Numbered from the stretch's first letter, positions 20,052-31,990 are shown. The stretch: DNA of 64,000 bases from Odontocerum albicorne (GCA_949825065.1 OX463849.1:34553199-34617198), one strand, 5' to 3'. Notes: generated from the sequence alone by a model not told the origin. Translations and numbers: made by a program.

Positions 20052-20600
20052 GAGTCGCGTAATAAGAACTTTTAGATTTAAAAGCAATTCAAAATTTAAA
20101 TTAAGTTCTGTTATCGTATACCACTGCATGATTAATTTATAGGTTATGTAGATGACGTATGTCTATTATAAATATTTTATAATTTGTTTTATCAACCACT
20201 GTTCATTCGACTTTATACGTTACACAGCTGAAAAATGGCGGCAAATTTAAAATAGCGGTTCTTGTTGCGCAACCCCATGAAATAATACCTACGGTCAATG
20301 GAAATCGATATCGTGTCATGAGTCATACTTGTTTTGCCATCAATTGAACGATTTGGACTTGGAAAACACATGGTTCTAACAGGATGAGCAAGTTGTCACA
20401 TTTTTATTTATTGAAACCGTTATTAAAAATTTGGCTTAAAAAGTCGCCATCTGTAACAAGAGCCGTCGTCTCCATTTGGCTGATATAATTTTTCACACAT
20501 AATTTTCATGTGCTCTTATTACATTGATACCAATAAACATTAATATTTAAAATATTTTTTTATCATGAATTTAAAATTGCAGCTCTTGTTGCGCCACCCT
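20052..20600 (+). mobile_element. Composite Tc1/mariner-type element, copy 2
   Basis: Inverted relative to 2454-3168. Left end gtcgcgtaataagaac, right end gcagctcttgttgcgccacc, and an internal terminal-repeat copy at about 20250-20276 (cttgttgcgcaacccc). The MITE-like segment is 20052-20276 and the transposase segment 20277-20600. In the latter the plus strand still shows ETVIKNLA-KVAICNKSRR and LHLADIIFHT, near the C-terminus. More of the catalytic region is lost than in copy 1. Confidence 0.8.
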
Positions 20601-20609
20601 ATATTAGGC

Positions 20610-21035
20610 CTACGAATATTTTATTTTCTTAATTTACATGTGAACTCCTTACTTTAACGTGGATCTGGTCCACCGAGCATAATATGAAAACATACATTAA
20701 TTAATTCATTTTATATTTTTACGCCAAATCATACCCAAAATTGCACCAAATGCTCGTAGGCGTTTGTTTTTAATGCTTTCAGCAATCGCTCGTGTTGTAG
20801 AACGCCAAAAATGTTTTTATAAAAACCAAAAATGTTTTTTTAAACATATGTAGCTGCGGGGAAGTACCTAATGTGGTTGATTTTAAATATTGTATTTATT
20901 ATATTGCCTCTTATTGTTAGCATTTTTGGTTTTGATGTGGTGACACAAACCATTCTAGTGTGGGTGGGTTGCTTTTAAAAATGTGTTATGTCAAGGTCGA
21001 GAGGGTCAATCTAAGAAATTTCTTCTAAGATTTCT
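20610..21035. other. No recognised feature
   Basis: AT-rich with a few local near-duplications (ccaaaaatgttttt twice at about 20805-20840). Confidence 0.35.
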
Positions 21036-21038
21036 TCT

Positions 21039-21097
21039 AACAATAATCAAGAACAATTAATTAGATGCAATCTAATTAATTGAACTTGATTATTGTT
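21039..21097. repeat. Hairpin with 28-bp arms and 3-base loop
   Basis: The left arm 21039-21066 begins aacaataatcaagaacaatt; the right arm is 21070-21097; the loop is gca. Only about two positions mispair. There is no coding or element context. Confidence 0.8.
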
Positions 21098-21179
21098 TAT
21101 ACTTTCCGTGTTGCATTATACGTTAATATTTTCATGCATCATATTTTGTGTAAATGCTTATACATTATAATAATAATGA

Positions 21180-21500
21180 CAATTCATGAGTACATAACGC
21201 CATTTAAGGAGCAAACTCATCTCAAGGATGTTCAAACACGAGATTGAATCCACTTTTGTTGACAGATTAAAAATATAACAAAATAAATATATATTTAAGA
21301 TGAATTTTAGGAAAAAAAAGCAGTGACTGCATTCGTTAGATACTTACATATCAACATATGTTCCGAAAAACATATTTTGTACGAAAACAGCAGAAAACTT
21401 ACCAAAGGAAGACGAGCTACAAAGAAATTTTTGTAGAACATCCGATATGTGATACTAACGCATTCGGCTTTAGGTGTAGTAAAATGTATATCTGTAGTGG
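21180..21500 (-). mobile_element. Repeat family S2, longer copy
   Basis: Begins taacgccatttaaggagcaa, then passes through a gattgaatcc block and continues to gaaaacttaccaaaggaaga and catccgatatgtgatact. The same order is found at 41163-41500, so the element is at least 320 bp long. The open frame at 21358-21597 lies inside the repeat. Confidence 0.6.
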
Positions 21501-21545
21501 TTTAATTTTGATTAGACCACCCAAAAAGGATTGTCTTTATTTAAA

Positions 21546-21625
21546 ATGCCTTATAGCGCACCATTTAGAGATCAGACTCTCATCAAAGACACTCTAACTC
21601 GGGATTCGAACCCACTATTATCGAT
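21546..21625 (-). mobile_element. Repeat family S2 fragment
   Basis: Reads gcgcaccatttagagatcag, then ctcgggattcgaacccac (B-box-like on the minus strand). It is a second copy only about 50 bases from the previous one. Confidence 0.6.
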
Positions 21626-21949
21626 AGATAATAATTTTTTTTCAAATAAGTAAGTGAGTGTAAGGAGAGAAGAAGATGGTGACTGGGGCCATTAGATTGG
21701 GAACTTTCCTACATACGCATAAGATCTTAAAATTCTTTCTCAAGTTGCGCACGCCACCCATATGTATTGTTTTATAATTGTTACTATGATTTGTAAAAAA
21801 ACATGTCGTTTGTTTGATTTATACATACTTAAGATCCGTACCACACGACTGCACTAACTTTTTTTGGAGACTCGGTACATTGAGTTTGATTGAATTTCCG
21901 AGTGTTAAATTTTTTTTAAATTTTTAAATTTTTTTAAAGAATAAATATG

Positions 21950-22095
21950 ACCAAAGTCATAAGTATTCTTAATACCCTCGAACACTAGGCGGAAAAAGTG
22001 GATGTGTCGTTCCAGGGGAGTAGCACAGGGCGGGGATCGAACCGACGACCTTCCGCACAGAAGTCCAGCGCGTTACCGCGCGGCCATGCACCTCA
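21950..22095 (-). mobile_element. tRNA-derived SINE (S3)
   Basis: On the minus strand the head is at 22092-22030: A-box tggccgcgcggtaacgcgc and B-box ggttcgatccc, with tRNA-like spacing. The body runs to an aagaatac..tgac.. end near 21950. It matches 44120-44282 throughout. The absence of a pairing acceptor stem rules out a tRNA gene. Confidence 0.75.
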
Positions 22096-22259
22096 AATTT
22101 GAAGAGGTAGATTGAGTAAAAAGACAATTATTTGCTCCATTTGCCGATTCTTCCAGTAAGCGGGATAAAATTGATTTATATCACCCATTGTCATTACCAG
22201 TCTAATGAACAGAAAATCTCTACACATGCTGTGGATGATTAACGTATTTTATAATACGT

Positions 22260-22345
22260 GCACACTTAAGGTCTCGTTAACATCTTTCTGGTTGGCTAAA
22301 CGATATTTCCACATTGCAATAAGTATGTTAGGTTGCACTGTATAC
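22260..22345 (+). mobile_element. SINE/LINE D tail
   Basis: Reads catctttctggttggctaaa, then attgcaataagtatg and ttgcactgtatac, the tail order of the SINE at 63007. Confidence 0.55.
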
Positions 22346-22599
22346 AATTAACGTGTAATACAAAACAATTTCATGAATCTGTAAAAAAACTCTTATTTTT
22401 TCTTTCTCGATTAAAATAGATTGATACCGCTACATTTTTTTGTCAATGTGTCCTCAGTAAGATACAGACTAATCCTAGTTTACTTAGGCCATGAGAGATG
22501 ACCCGGATCCATGTAATTTAAGTGCTCGCTTGAAATTGTCACTTTTCATATACGAGTATTATGTATACATATTAAAGAGAAATTGTATCATCAAGCTGT

Positions 22600-22830
22600 G
22601 TGCTTGTGGAATAGGCAGAAAGAGAGAGAGAGAGCAGATCTCCAAACTTTTATATCCAATCACAACATTTCGACTCCTTCAGTCATCTTCCATTATTCAT
22701 TTTTCTCACTCTACCTTCTTTCAAAATTTGGTCCACTTGATCCTGCTACATTTTCCTCAGTATACCTCTTTCACACACTTTGTACTTTTTACTTGTATAT
22801 CCACCAGCAAACATTAGATTATCGGCAAGG
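22600..22830 (-). mobile_element. LINE family B fragment
   Basis: Contains the 3' coding block on the minus strand (gaagatgactgaaggagtc region, then caaattttgaaagaaggtag). An (ag)n run at 22620-22634 sits where other copies read tctgcct. Two overlapping plus-strand frames here (22491-22909) are shadows. Confidence 0.6.
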
Positions 22831-22839
22831 TACTATCTT

Positions 22840-23370
22840 CATGTTGCTCCAAATAACCGATAGGCTTTTAACGTTAATTTCAAAAGCACTGTGCTGTATA
22901 CTTTTCTGAATTCAACAGATAGCCTTCTTTTTGTCACTGTTTCAAGTTTTTGTTCTCTGACAAAAAAAACTCGTTAATGTTTAAATATTGTCAAAATAAA
23001 AATAAAATGTATACAATTAATCTAAGCGTGCCAAATAATAATTAACGAACGCGTCGTCGGCCAAAAACTCCACTCAATATGTTCACAATTTCGCCAGTTT
23101 TATTTTCTTTTAAATATTATTAATTTCGCCGATTTAATTCTAGACCATATTTATTCGAATGATAAGTTAATTTTACATTTTAAATAAATTTTTAAAATTG
23201 AAAAAAAAAAGCCAAACTTTTATACTTTATGATGATATCCCTAATAATTAAGAGTTTATTGTCAAGTCGCTTTTACATAATAAAATTGACAAAGTAAATA
23301 AAAATTCAAATTTGTGAGCTTCGTATAAAACAAAGGTTCATTATATACCTCGTGTAAACGAGACTTGGCC
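22840..23370. other. No recognised feature
   Basis: AT-rich, with homopolymer runs at 23200-23210. Confidence 0.35.
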
Positions 23371-23374
23371 CTCT

Positions 23375-23560
23375 CAAGTCAGACAGAAGAGTCCCGAGAT
23401 GCGGGCCACTTGCGGGCCCGTTCACACTGTGCAAGTATATGGTACGCGCTAACGTGTGTAGATGGATACATGGAGGTATGGTATATGCAGTGGGACAGGA
23501 GAAGATACAGTGTAACATATAAGACGCGGAAGATTATATCCCAAAGACGCGGGAGCGCGT
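23375..23560. other. Small GC-rich island
   Basis: Contains gcgggccacttgcgggcccg and gacgcgggagcgcgtaac in otherwise AT-rich DNA. Short frames on both strands are unsupported. It could be a fragment of a foreign repeat or an old exon; I cannot tell. Confidence 0.3.
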
Positions 23561-23639
23561 AACTGGGTAGCTGAATACAATTTCCAGTGCACTTTTACAT
23601 ATTATTTAGACATACATTATCGAATGTACATATTGTATA

Positions 23640-24180
23640 AACCATCACACTGTTTCCGTGTTGGAGTAGACAGAGAAGAGAGAGTGCCAGACTGTGCTTT
23701 TATGATAAACATCATTCGCCTCTTCTACGTTCATACACCTCATAAAACTCTTAGTATTTTTTTGACGTTTTACATTCCTTTTTTTTTTCAAAACATTATT
23801 CCCTTGATTTATTTGACAATACAACAGCAATAAATTCGCATTCATCCTTGATCACTTCATTCCGTATTATGTTATACATTCTTACATTATGCATGATTCT
23901 CGGTTTATGCATTTCTACAGCATTTATTCAGTACTTTCCACTTTTTCATATAACTTAATGACAAAAAAACATGTGTCAAAATGGCAATGAATTCAGTAGA
24001 AGATTTTTTTTGTTGGTTTAAATTGTTAATCCATTCAACATGTTTAAAAATGTGAAATTCAATTACAATCGACTTTTAAAGTTTTGGTCCATAACAGAAA
24101 AACAAAATATGTCCATGTTTCACTTCCATACATTAACGTTGGTACTAAAATACTGTTGAGAACTTTCATACCATATTTTG
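23640..24180 (-). mobile_element. LINE family B fragment with internal deletion
   Basis: Bases 23680-23820 hold the terminal coding blocks on the minus strand. Bases 23830-23900 hold the EVIKDE-like block that should lie before LRWFGH, so the LRWFGH and GRPRK blocks between them are missing. The far end (24120-24150) gives ILVPTLMYGSET on the minus strand. Confidence 0.7.
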
Positions 24181-24189
24181 ACACTGTGT

Positions 24190-25425
24190 GGTTTTAGTAC
24201 ATATTTTTAGTGACTTTGTTTCTTATTGTTACACGTCCCTCGATAACGCTCGTGAATTTTCGATTATTTGACAAAATTCTATTCAAATAGCCGATTTTTT
24301 TTATTTGCTCTAACCTTTCATTGACCTTCTATATATCGCATTTACTTTCCCTTTCCCATATTTTTATAACCACGTAAAAGGGCAAAAAAATAGGATTTAT
24401 TGAAAAACACATTTCGTCATTAAAGAGAAAAATGTAATATTTTTAAAGTTTTTATTCGAAGCAAGCCAACAAGGGTGTAATTTTTACAGCAACCAGTAAC
24501 TGGTTCAAGGTCTAATGGTATGTAGAGTAAATGAATTAACAAATGTGTAACAATATTATAAGTATTTTCTACAGATCATTAATTTGTACGGTTTCCAAAT
24601 CTGTTTTGAATACGTACGAATGAAAATGCGAATAATTTCCTGAAAAAATATTGCAGTCAATACCTTAGTTTATTTTGGCTTAGACTCCGTATTAATTTTA
24701 TAGGGCCTTAGTTGAAATGAAACGCCATTGATATGAATGAACTCACTTAATGGTGCTGGATAAATGATATCTTGAATACACAAATGGGTTGACTTAATCC
24801 AGCCATACTAAATAAGATGCACATCCTCACCGGGAGTACTCCTTGAAAAATTAGGAGAGATATTGAAAGCAGTGCTGAGAGATCCATCCAACTGAATGAC
24901 CCCAGGTATCCTTTAATTAACCACTCTCCGAACCCTTATATTGAAATTCAGGCACGGTGTATACTAGATCACTAAGCCTCTGAAATAACTAAGCGGTATT
25001 GCTAGAAAAAAACGCGTAAGAGAAACATCGGGCCTAAGTGGATAGGCATTTTCCATAGAAGAATTACGACCTGGTTCTGAACTGTCCTAAAGGATCGAAA
25101 AATATCTTAACACACTAAACAGGAATCGGGAGAACCATTAATAATAAATCAAACTCGACGACAAAATATTGACTCTCTGTATCTACGGTCAGGAGCGATA
25201 CTTGCTGCAGGAGTTGATACCCATATATGACACTTACTCCAATGTTCGAGGAGCAAAGGGTCTCATATCGAAGAGGAGTTTATGTCCATATGACACTTGT
25301 TGCAGTGTCCGAGATGGTAGGTGTCTCGTAACGACGATAATTTGATTCGTGGAACGCTTAGTGAATTTAGTACATATGTAGTAAAGTGTTTTTAACATAA
25401 GAATGATCTCTGAATAATAATTATA
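24190..25425. other. No recognised feature
   Basis: Two imperfect copies of a block around catatgacacttgttgcagtg / catatatgacacttactcca at 25195-25330 form a weak local duplication. No protein family was recognised on either strand. Confidence 0.35.
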
Positions 25426-25429
25426 AGTG

Positions 25430-25615
25430 TAAATAGTCCACTGGCAGGTAGCGGCGTTGACCCCGGCGTGCGCCGCGCGTCACTATATATACACATAGAG
25501 GTGCACTGGGCAAAAAGTCTCCAATAAAAACTGGTTTCGTAAGGCGCGATCGGCCCTGCCCCCTCCTTGCTTCCCTGCCCAGCCACGACTGTACCCTACC
25601 ACACGGGCACACCGA
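25430..25615. other. GC-rich island with a TATA-like run
   Basis: Markedly GC-rich (ccccggcgtgcgccgcgcgt at 25457-25476), followed by tatatatacaca (25483-25494). Minus-strand frames of 63-64 codons cross it, but in overlapping registers and without family resemblance. Promoter function is conjecture. Confidence 0.25.
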
Positions 25616-25664
25616 CAGGGGTCAACTAACGTTTTTTTATTACTTAACTTAACATTTTTTTTTT

Positions 25665-25865
25665 TTTCAGCAATGACTTCGGTGGGACTAGGGATGAAAG
25701 TGAACTAAAAGCTGATGTGATGAATAAGATGAAGGAAAGCACTCTGAAATTGTTTGAGTACGTGAAACGAGTGAATGAAGAAAGACTTACAAAACAAATA
25801 TATAGTGAAAGTGCGAGGGGAAGGCGTGTTAGAGGAACACCAAAGCTGTATGGTTGTCTGTCTGT
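25665..25865 (+). mobile_element. LINE family B fragment, well preserved
   Basis: An open stretch reads NDFGGTRDESELKADVMNKM, KESTLKLFEYVKRVNEERL, TKQIYSESARGRRVRGTPK and then drifts. It shows the blocks preceding and following LRWFGHVERMN in order and helped define the family. The insert ends abruptly near 25865. Confidence 0.75.
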
Positions 25866-25869
25866 TCTG

Positions 25870-26398
25870 TCTGTATTACAGAAATAATAGAATCACCGCC
25901 CCTCCGTCTAATCGACAACTAATCGACAACAAACCCATCAAATCGACAACAAACCCATCACAAGGCGGTCTTATTGGACGAAGTGTGACGTAAAAAAACA
26001 GACATCTTATGGGCGACCCGAGGATAGAGATGTCTGGGTTTTTCCTTCCTCGGAAGGAGTGGTATATTTTAAATATGATGAGATACGGTGTGGGCCGCAC
26101 TGCATATGATATGCACAAGTGGGTCTAGCAAAGTCACATTTCTAGAGAGAGAGAGGTCTTAGAATTTATTCACATAAGTGTTTTGTTTATTTCCACCTAT
26201 TTGCGTCCTGTGTCAGTGATTTGAGGAGTACGTATTGCACTGTTGTGTCATATGTTATAGTCGCCATTCTGTGAGTGCGGGGAGATCTGGACCATAAACC
26301 TTATCACAAACAGCTGATATGGTATATGGTCCCAAAACAAGGTTCCAATCTGGTTTAAACAAATCCAAGCAATGTTTTTAGACTGATTTCTTTAGTAA

Positions 26399-26433
<35 letters not shown>

Positions 26434-27885
26434 TGGCGAGTTTATTGCCATGTGGCAATCTCTTCCAACCAACCAGAAAGATGTTTTTAAAGGCCCTAAG
26501 TGCTCAATTACAATGTAAGTGTTCAATTGCTGAGCAGCAATCTCATTAAACCAACCATGAAAATGTTTTAAAAATGTAGAGAAAAATAATCTATGTAACA
26601 CTGAAATATCAAAAACAATATTAAAAACATAGACAACAAGAATAAAAAAATACAAATTAATGATAGAAAAAGAATAGAGAGTTTAGAAAAAAAAACGATG
26701 ACGGAAAACCAGGAAAAAACGCACTATTTTACTAAAGGGACTACAACAAATTATTAAGAGAAAAAATAACGAACCCTTTGCTAATCGACCTAACATTTGT
26801 TTAATGGACACAACAATCATTTACGCCATCGTAAATCAAGATTGCTTTTTAGTACCGTATCACGAATCGAGCTAGTATGAGCATCACCACTCGCACATGG
26901 AATGATATTGTTAAACGAATTTTCTGATATTGATGTCTTCTATATTTCGGTGGGTGAATTGAGCTGTGTCATAAACATTGTAGATATAACAAGAGTCCTC
27001 ACAGAGAATCATGAGTATAAGATGTTATTTTTGTAGACTTTTATCAGTCGATTATTTTTTCTTGTAATTTGCATATTGTTTAACGTGATTGGGTAACAAA
27101 AAAATTTGTATCAAATGAAAAGTGAATTTAAAATAGTAAATTTTTTACTAGGAAACACGGTTATGATGGAAGTATTGCACACACATTGTTTTTCCATAGG
27201 ATTAAATATAATTATAATAAAACGTTAGCAAACTTGAACCATTGGTTTTTTACATCTCCAGGCTTATGGTTCGACTTATAATGGTACCAAGCGTACGCCT
27301 TGGTGGAAAGGGTAAAAAATACAGTTAGTTTTCTTACAACCAGAAGCTTTATTGCGTAAAAGCTCAAATAAACCGTTCACTCAACAACACACGGTCGTGG
27401 AGAGGTATAAACAAACGTCACACTCTGCAATACGCCATTAAATTAATATGAAATATTATCGGATAAATAGAGCTGACAATCTGAACACTTTTTGCGTCTT
27501 CAATTATAATACTTAACAACGAATAACTCATTTCTATCGCGGTTATCTAAACTTCCATTTTTTTGCTTCATCTAATTTTCGCGTACATAGGTATCCTAAT
27601 ATTGGGATTTATATTCCATTTTTAGCAGACAACTTTGCTTATTTTAAAAAAATGTTGCGATCATACATATGTACATACCCTAATGCCATTTCCCCGATGG
27701 AGTAGGATGAGAGGACAGATCGACATACATCCTTAGTCTCTACATCTATCGGTAAACACATTGTATACACTGCAATTCATTCTATTGTCTGCTGCTGTAG
27801 TTCTTTTAATATCGCATTTCCCGTGGCAATCCGATATGAACATTCTTCATACAAAATGTCTTCGACTTGCTGAAGACATACAAAG
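25870..27885. other. Mostly unrecognised; poly(T) and SINE tail at 26404-26490
   Basis: A short direct repeat (caacaaacccatca) is at 25927-25960. A T28 tract (26404-26431) is followed by acctggcgagtttattgcca, the inverted SINE/LINE D tail, so this looks like a minus-strand retroelement end. The rest shows nothing recognisable. Confidence 0.4.
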
Positions 27886-27889
27886 GCAC

Positions 27890-28060
27890 ACACATACCAT
27901 CAGGCCGTTTGACTGTCAGGGTAGAAAAAAAAGACGTACGTCAGATTTTTCTATCACGACACACATCGCCTCCTTTACACCCACTCTTTATCGTATTTCT
28001 CCTACAAATTTTCTAATTTTTTACATTTATTTCCTTCGTATTGGAATCAAGTTTGTTATA
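27890..28060 (-). mobile_element. LINE family B 3' coding end
   Basis: On the minus strand, gtcgtgatagaaaaatctg and aaatttgtaggagaaatacg align with the RDRKVW and RNRRSC regions; the 3' signature ctgacagtcaaacgg is at about 27910. Confidence 0.55.
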
Positions 28061-28439
28061 TGAATAGCCAGCTTAGCTTACCATAATATTACATTATTCT
28101 TACGCTTACCTGATGTGCACATATATAAAAAATACTAAATTTCTTCAACTTGTTCTAATTATTCACTTACACATCACACACTCTCTTATTTCCTCTCTCA
28201 ACAACTATAATTTTCAACGACTCATACTCAGCCAATTTGATTCATACATTTTCTTAAACAAGGAGGGAAATTTTATGAAATTACTCAAGAAGTAAGGCAT
28301 CGATATTGAACCATATGCGTTATTTCCGGAGAGCTCATTTGAGATGGCCGGGGCTGAATAAATAATAACATTTTTACAGAACAAAATAAGCCGTTCTTTA
28401 TAGATTTTGGAGTGCTGAATTCGAAAATGATAGTCACTT

Positions 28440-28925
28440 TTTAAATCACTGTTTCTTTTAAGTTATACAAGTAAATGTAACGGATACTACCCGTATATCT
28501 CGCCGAAAGTATTCATCATCTTTCCGATCATGGAATTGCGCTGTGCTCAAACAGAGATTGTTTATTGGCTTTCCCAGTTCAACGCTTTTTTTTTAAGTCG
28601 TCTTTTATTGTCCATGTAGAAAAACTCTGCAGCCTGTTAAAATTAATGTTAGACTCGCTCCGTCATTGGCATGTTTTAAAATGCGGCTAAAATAACTCTT
28701 TAATTTCAAGTCAGTAGTATTACGTTTTTTCCTGATTTTTTTATTTGTGTTGTCTCACTTTCATTTTTAAGTATTTTGTTCATGAATTTCGTTAAGGTGA
28801 ATAATGATTTCAATATTTTGTTTCGTGAACATGTAATTTCCTTTATTTACTTTTATCTGGTAGGCTGGAAGAGATCACCACCTGGCCATTAGACCCCAGA
28901 TTGTTTTACAATTAATAGTTAATTA
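28440..28925 (+). mobile_element. LINE family D, ORF2 C-terminus plus 3' end
   Basis: Coding remnants at 28550-28720 (tgctcaaacagagattg, then tccatgtagaaaaactctg) align with 7290-7420. The copy continues through its untranslated region to the tail at 28855-28920 (tctggtaggctggaagagat, cacctggccat, agattg). This copy and the one at 33990-34640 show LINE D coding sequence and tail in one piece. Confidence 0.65.
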
Positions 28926-28927
28926 TC

Positions 28928-29423
28928 ATCATAGCCCTGTCGCGTAGCTCATGACTGAGCATCGTGACTCCCGTGTTAGCCTGACGACTGTTGACGACTC
29001 CTCTCCATCTACCTCTGCACTCCGCGATTCGAAGAGAAGTTGTTAAGGGTAGTCCTGTTGCAAATCTCTTTTAGTCAGTCCAACGCATTGGGACTCTTCC
29101 ACTTATGCGTCATCCTTCCACGTTTCCAGTAACCAGAAGCCTTTCTAAACTGTCTCCTTGCTTAAATAATCGAAGGACTCGTAATTCTCAGTTCTTCAAG
29201 ACTGGTGGTGTTAGTTCGCCTTGCTGTTCATGGAATTAGTAACGTTCTTCAGAATCACATTTCAAATGTATCTGTTCTGCGTCTCTCGCTTGCTTGAGTT
29301 CAAGTCCAACAGCGCCATGCCTAAATATTGTGAAGACTACAGACTTAACCAGGCCCATTTCAGTCGTCACGGTGATGGTTCTGCTCTAAAAATATTTTTC
29401 AGCTTTGACATCGTATTTTTGTG
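28928..29423 (-). mobile_element. LINE family A, ORF2 3' part
   Basis: Minus-strand reading from 29423 starts atgtcaaagctgaaaaata, as does the copy at 41815. It passes the GELRITxR block and ends with ggagtcacgatgctcagtca (28980-28950) and a (atg)n-like end. The 5' boundary coincides exactly with the TTAA of the MITE at 29424. Confidence 0.75.
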
Positions 29424-29676
29424 TTAACACGTTCACTGCGTCGAACACGGCTCCCGTGTCCATACAAAATAGCCTTGAATGTTGAGTGCACTCATAAACG
29501 TCTCCCGATAAGGATTTGTCGCCGGTTTCATGAGTTTTGAAGACACGAAGGAATACACTTGTATATGATGTTTCAATAGAAAGTAGAATTTGATTTTTAA
29601 CAAAGTTATGGGTTTTAAAAAATTCGCGAATTTTCAACATCTCTGTATGACATTTTATACGCAGTGAATGTGTTAA
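29424..29676. mobile_element. piggyBac-like MITE
   Basis: The element starts ttaacacgttcactgcgt and ends acgcagtgaatgtgttaa: 18-base ends, including TTAA, with one difference. TTAA at both edges is the piggyBac target duplication. At 253 bp with no coding capacity it would depend on a transposase supplied elsewhere. It abuts LINE A on one side. Confidence 0.8.
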
Positions 29677-29689
29677 ACAAATAAATTTT

Positions 29690-30190
29690 ATACAGTATGT
29701 AATTTTACAGTATGTAATTTCATAGCTCGAAATTTCACACTATATAATTTCACAGTATGTTATACTGTTATTACAAAAAATATAAAACGTATAAACTAAG
29801 CAATATAAACAAAGGGGAACACGAATGATGTGGTGATATGAATATGATCGCGATACCACAATAGTTGGTCTGCAAGACGGGTATACCAAACATTGTTGCT
29901 TTATATGTGAAAGGGGCAGTCTCACTAGGAGTGACCACTACAAAATAAAGCCTCAACGAAAACCTATGGCTGGTATGAAAAATGTTATAGGAACCACCGG
30001 AGAATTCAAGTAAAGTTTTGTTGCCTCCATTAGACATAAAGCTGGGTCAGAATTCTCCGATTAATATCCAGAATTTTGACTGTGGTTTACAACACCTCTA
30101 AATAACTGTAATTTATAACACCTAAAAGAAGTTTCATTAAAATTAGGTTAAAATACTAACAATTCTGTGGTATTTAATATTTTTTAGAAG
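29690..30190. repeat. Short tandem acagtatgtaatttt motif, then unrecognised DNA
   Basis: Several diverged 16-18-base units (acagtatgtaattt) are at 29690-29765. Nothing was recognised from there to 30190. Confidence 0.5.
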
Positions 30191-30194
30191 ATTG

Positions 30195-30610
30195 ACATGT
30201 ACTCGTTTGGTAGACATACATACATGTATGTAATCCCTTCGTATCCCTTGCGAGTAAAGCGAATAAAACAGTCCTCTATGCTTTTCCATCCAAGCACAAA
30301 ACTTTCACCTACTTCACATTCATATATATCAACATGCACAATATTTTTTATTCGTACTTTTCACTTCATCATCTTTCAAATCTGGTCCACTTGATCCGGC
30401 CGTTTTACAGGGTCTACCTCTTCCCCACACATCTTACACTTGTATTCTCGCTTAGTCATTCGTTTATAATTTATTCTCTCCACATATCTAAACCATCTAA
30501 AAGCTCCTTTCTTCATCTAATTTAAACATTCACTTTATGCATGCATTTATTTCTGGTGTCTTCATTCAGAATTCTGTCATACATTGATACTCAAAAAAAT
30601 ATTCGTAGAA
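30195..30610 (-). mobile_element. LINE family B fragment
   Basis: The minus-strand blocks for RPVKWTR (30410-30380) and the LRWFRYVERI-type block (about 30500-30460) are present, ending with the tgtatgacagaattc region near 30570. Nothing was recognised from 30620 to 30955. Confidence 0.6.
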
Positions 30611-30959
30611 CACACATCTACGCAATTTTTCTGCTAATTTGTAATTTCATTCCTAATCGTCAAGGTGGACACCATTTACCAATTATTAACTATCAAATTT
30701 GCTTGTAATATGATTATGGTATATAGCACAGTATATTGCGTCAAATTCTTCGTTTACCTTGTTCCCTATCGCTGCCCTCTTTGTTGAACATATTTATAAT
30801 ACTTTCATTTGAAGCCTTAATGCAATATCGCAAGGTTTTGCTTCCGTTTAACTGAATCCAAAAATGCTATAACTAACATTATATTTAACTGTGTCACGTA
30901 AAATTTTGGACATAAGCATACAAAAACTTCAGCTCCCAACAAAAGAGGAGATTCTTTTC

Positions 30960-31270
30960 AATATTTTCGATTTTTTTTAAATGCTTTGGGCATGTAGAAG
31001 AAACGAATTAATAAATACTAACAAAATAAATATACATACGATGGAAATATGAGAGGAAAGCGTGGTAGAGGAAAAAACCAAGTCAAGTATGGTTGGACCA
31101 AAAAGTAATATTTAGAAAGAAGGAAATGTAAGAAGTTAAAAAATCGTACGAATTATATGAGAAGGTTTATGGACGTGACATAGGTGAAATATGTGTGCCA
31201 AGATAGGAAAGTCTGGCGCTATGTCTTCTTTGCCTACTTCAACAGGGAAACGGCGTGATGGTATCTAAGT
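30960..31270 (+). mobile_element. LINE family B 3' part
   Basis: A frame near 30975 reads CFGHVEET-N; gagaggaaagcgtggtagag (31050) is the GKRGRG block; the copy ends with the acagggaaacggcgtgatgg signature at about 31245. Confidence 0.65.
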
Positions 31271-31654
31271 ATGTACTTACATATAATTTTGATGATATTT
31301 AAGCAATCAAGATTGGGCGCGCCAGTATAATTCATTCAGAATATATAAATGGTAAAAAAATATTTACAACAGTGGTACTATAGAATGTAGTAGAGATTAA
31401 TTAGAAAAATGATAGAATGGAGTGGATATCTGTTCTCTCTCCATATCTCAAAAGGGATACTGCAGGATGATGATGATGAAGAAGATCACTGCCCACTATT
31501 TTCTATCATTCTCCTCTACTTCCAAGCTCAGTACTAATTTGGTAATTTCAAATATTCTCAAACTTCTCGTTGTTACCAAGCTACACGATTAAATTTTCTT
31601 ATACGAGTATGTCATTCTTTTTTTATACATAGCTGAACCATCTCAAATGGCTAG

Positions 31655-31990
31655 TTTATTGGCAACCGGTAATCTCTTCCGATAAACCAGAGCAGAGTAA
31701 CGTAGATTGGTCCCGATTCCTAGTTAAAAGGTTTCAACTTTATTTTTAAACGAGTAAAACACAAAACTTAAATACACTAAAAGCTAAATATCAGTAAAAT
31801 GAAGTATTTAAAAACGCCGCCAAAGATCGGGAATGGAGATGCAGAATGAAAAAGACCATAAAATAAGAGATATGGAGAAATACATTTCATCATTGAAGGG
31901 AGATATAATATTTTTTAAGTTGCTGTTGGAAACAAGTACACGAGGGTGCGAGTCTTACGACACTCGGTAATTAGTTCCGCCGTCTGTCAT
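31655..31990 (-). mobile_element. LINE family D copy with tail
   Basis: The tail (ggctagtttattggcaac, atctcttccgataaacca) is at 31655-31695 and the coding remnant at 31915-31990, matching 5290-5470. The untranslated part between them aligns with 5280-5400. Confidence 0.55.

Noticed and set aside
22030..22092. True tRNA gene on the minus strand
   Set aside because: A and B boxes are good, but no acceptor stem pairs, and the same head plus body recurs at 44120-44282, so it is a SINE.
25421..25612. Arg/Gly-rich minus-strand peptides in the GC island
   Set aside because: Two overlapping registers are open because of base composition; no motif supports either.
26404..26431. Poly(T) as a Pol III terminator of a nearby RNA gene
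   Set aside because: It directly borders an inverted SINE/LINE tail, so it is a retroelement poly(A) end on the other strand.
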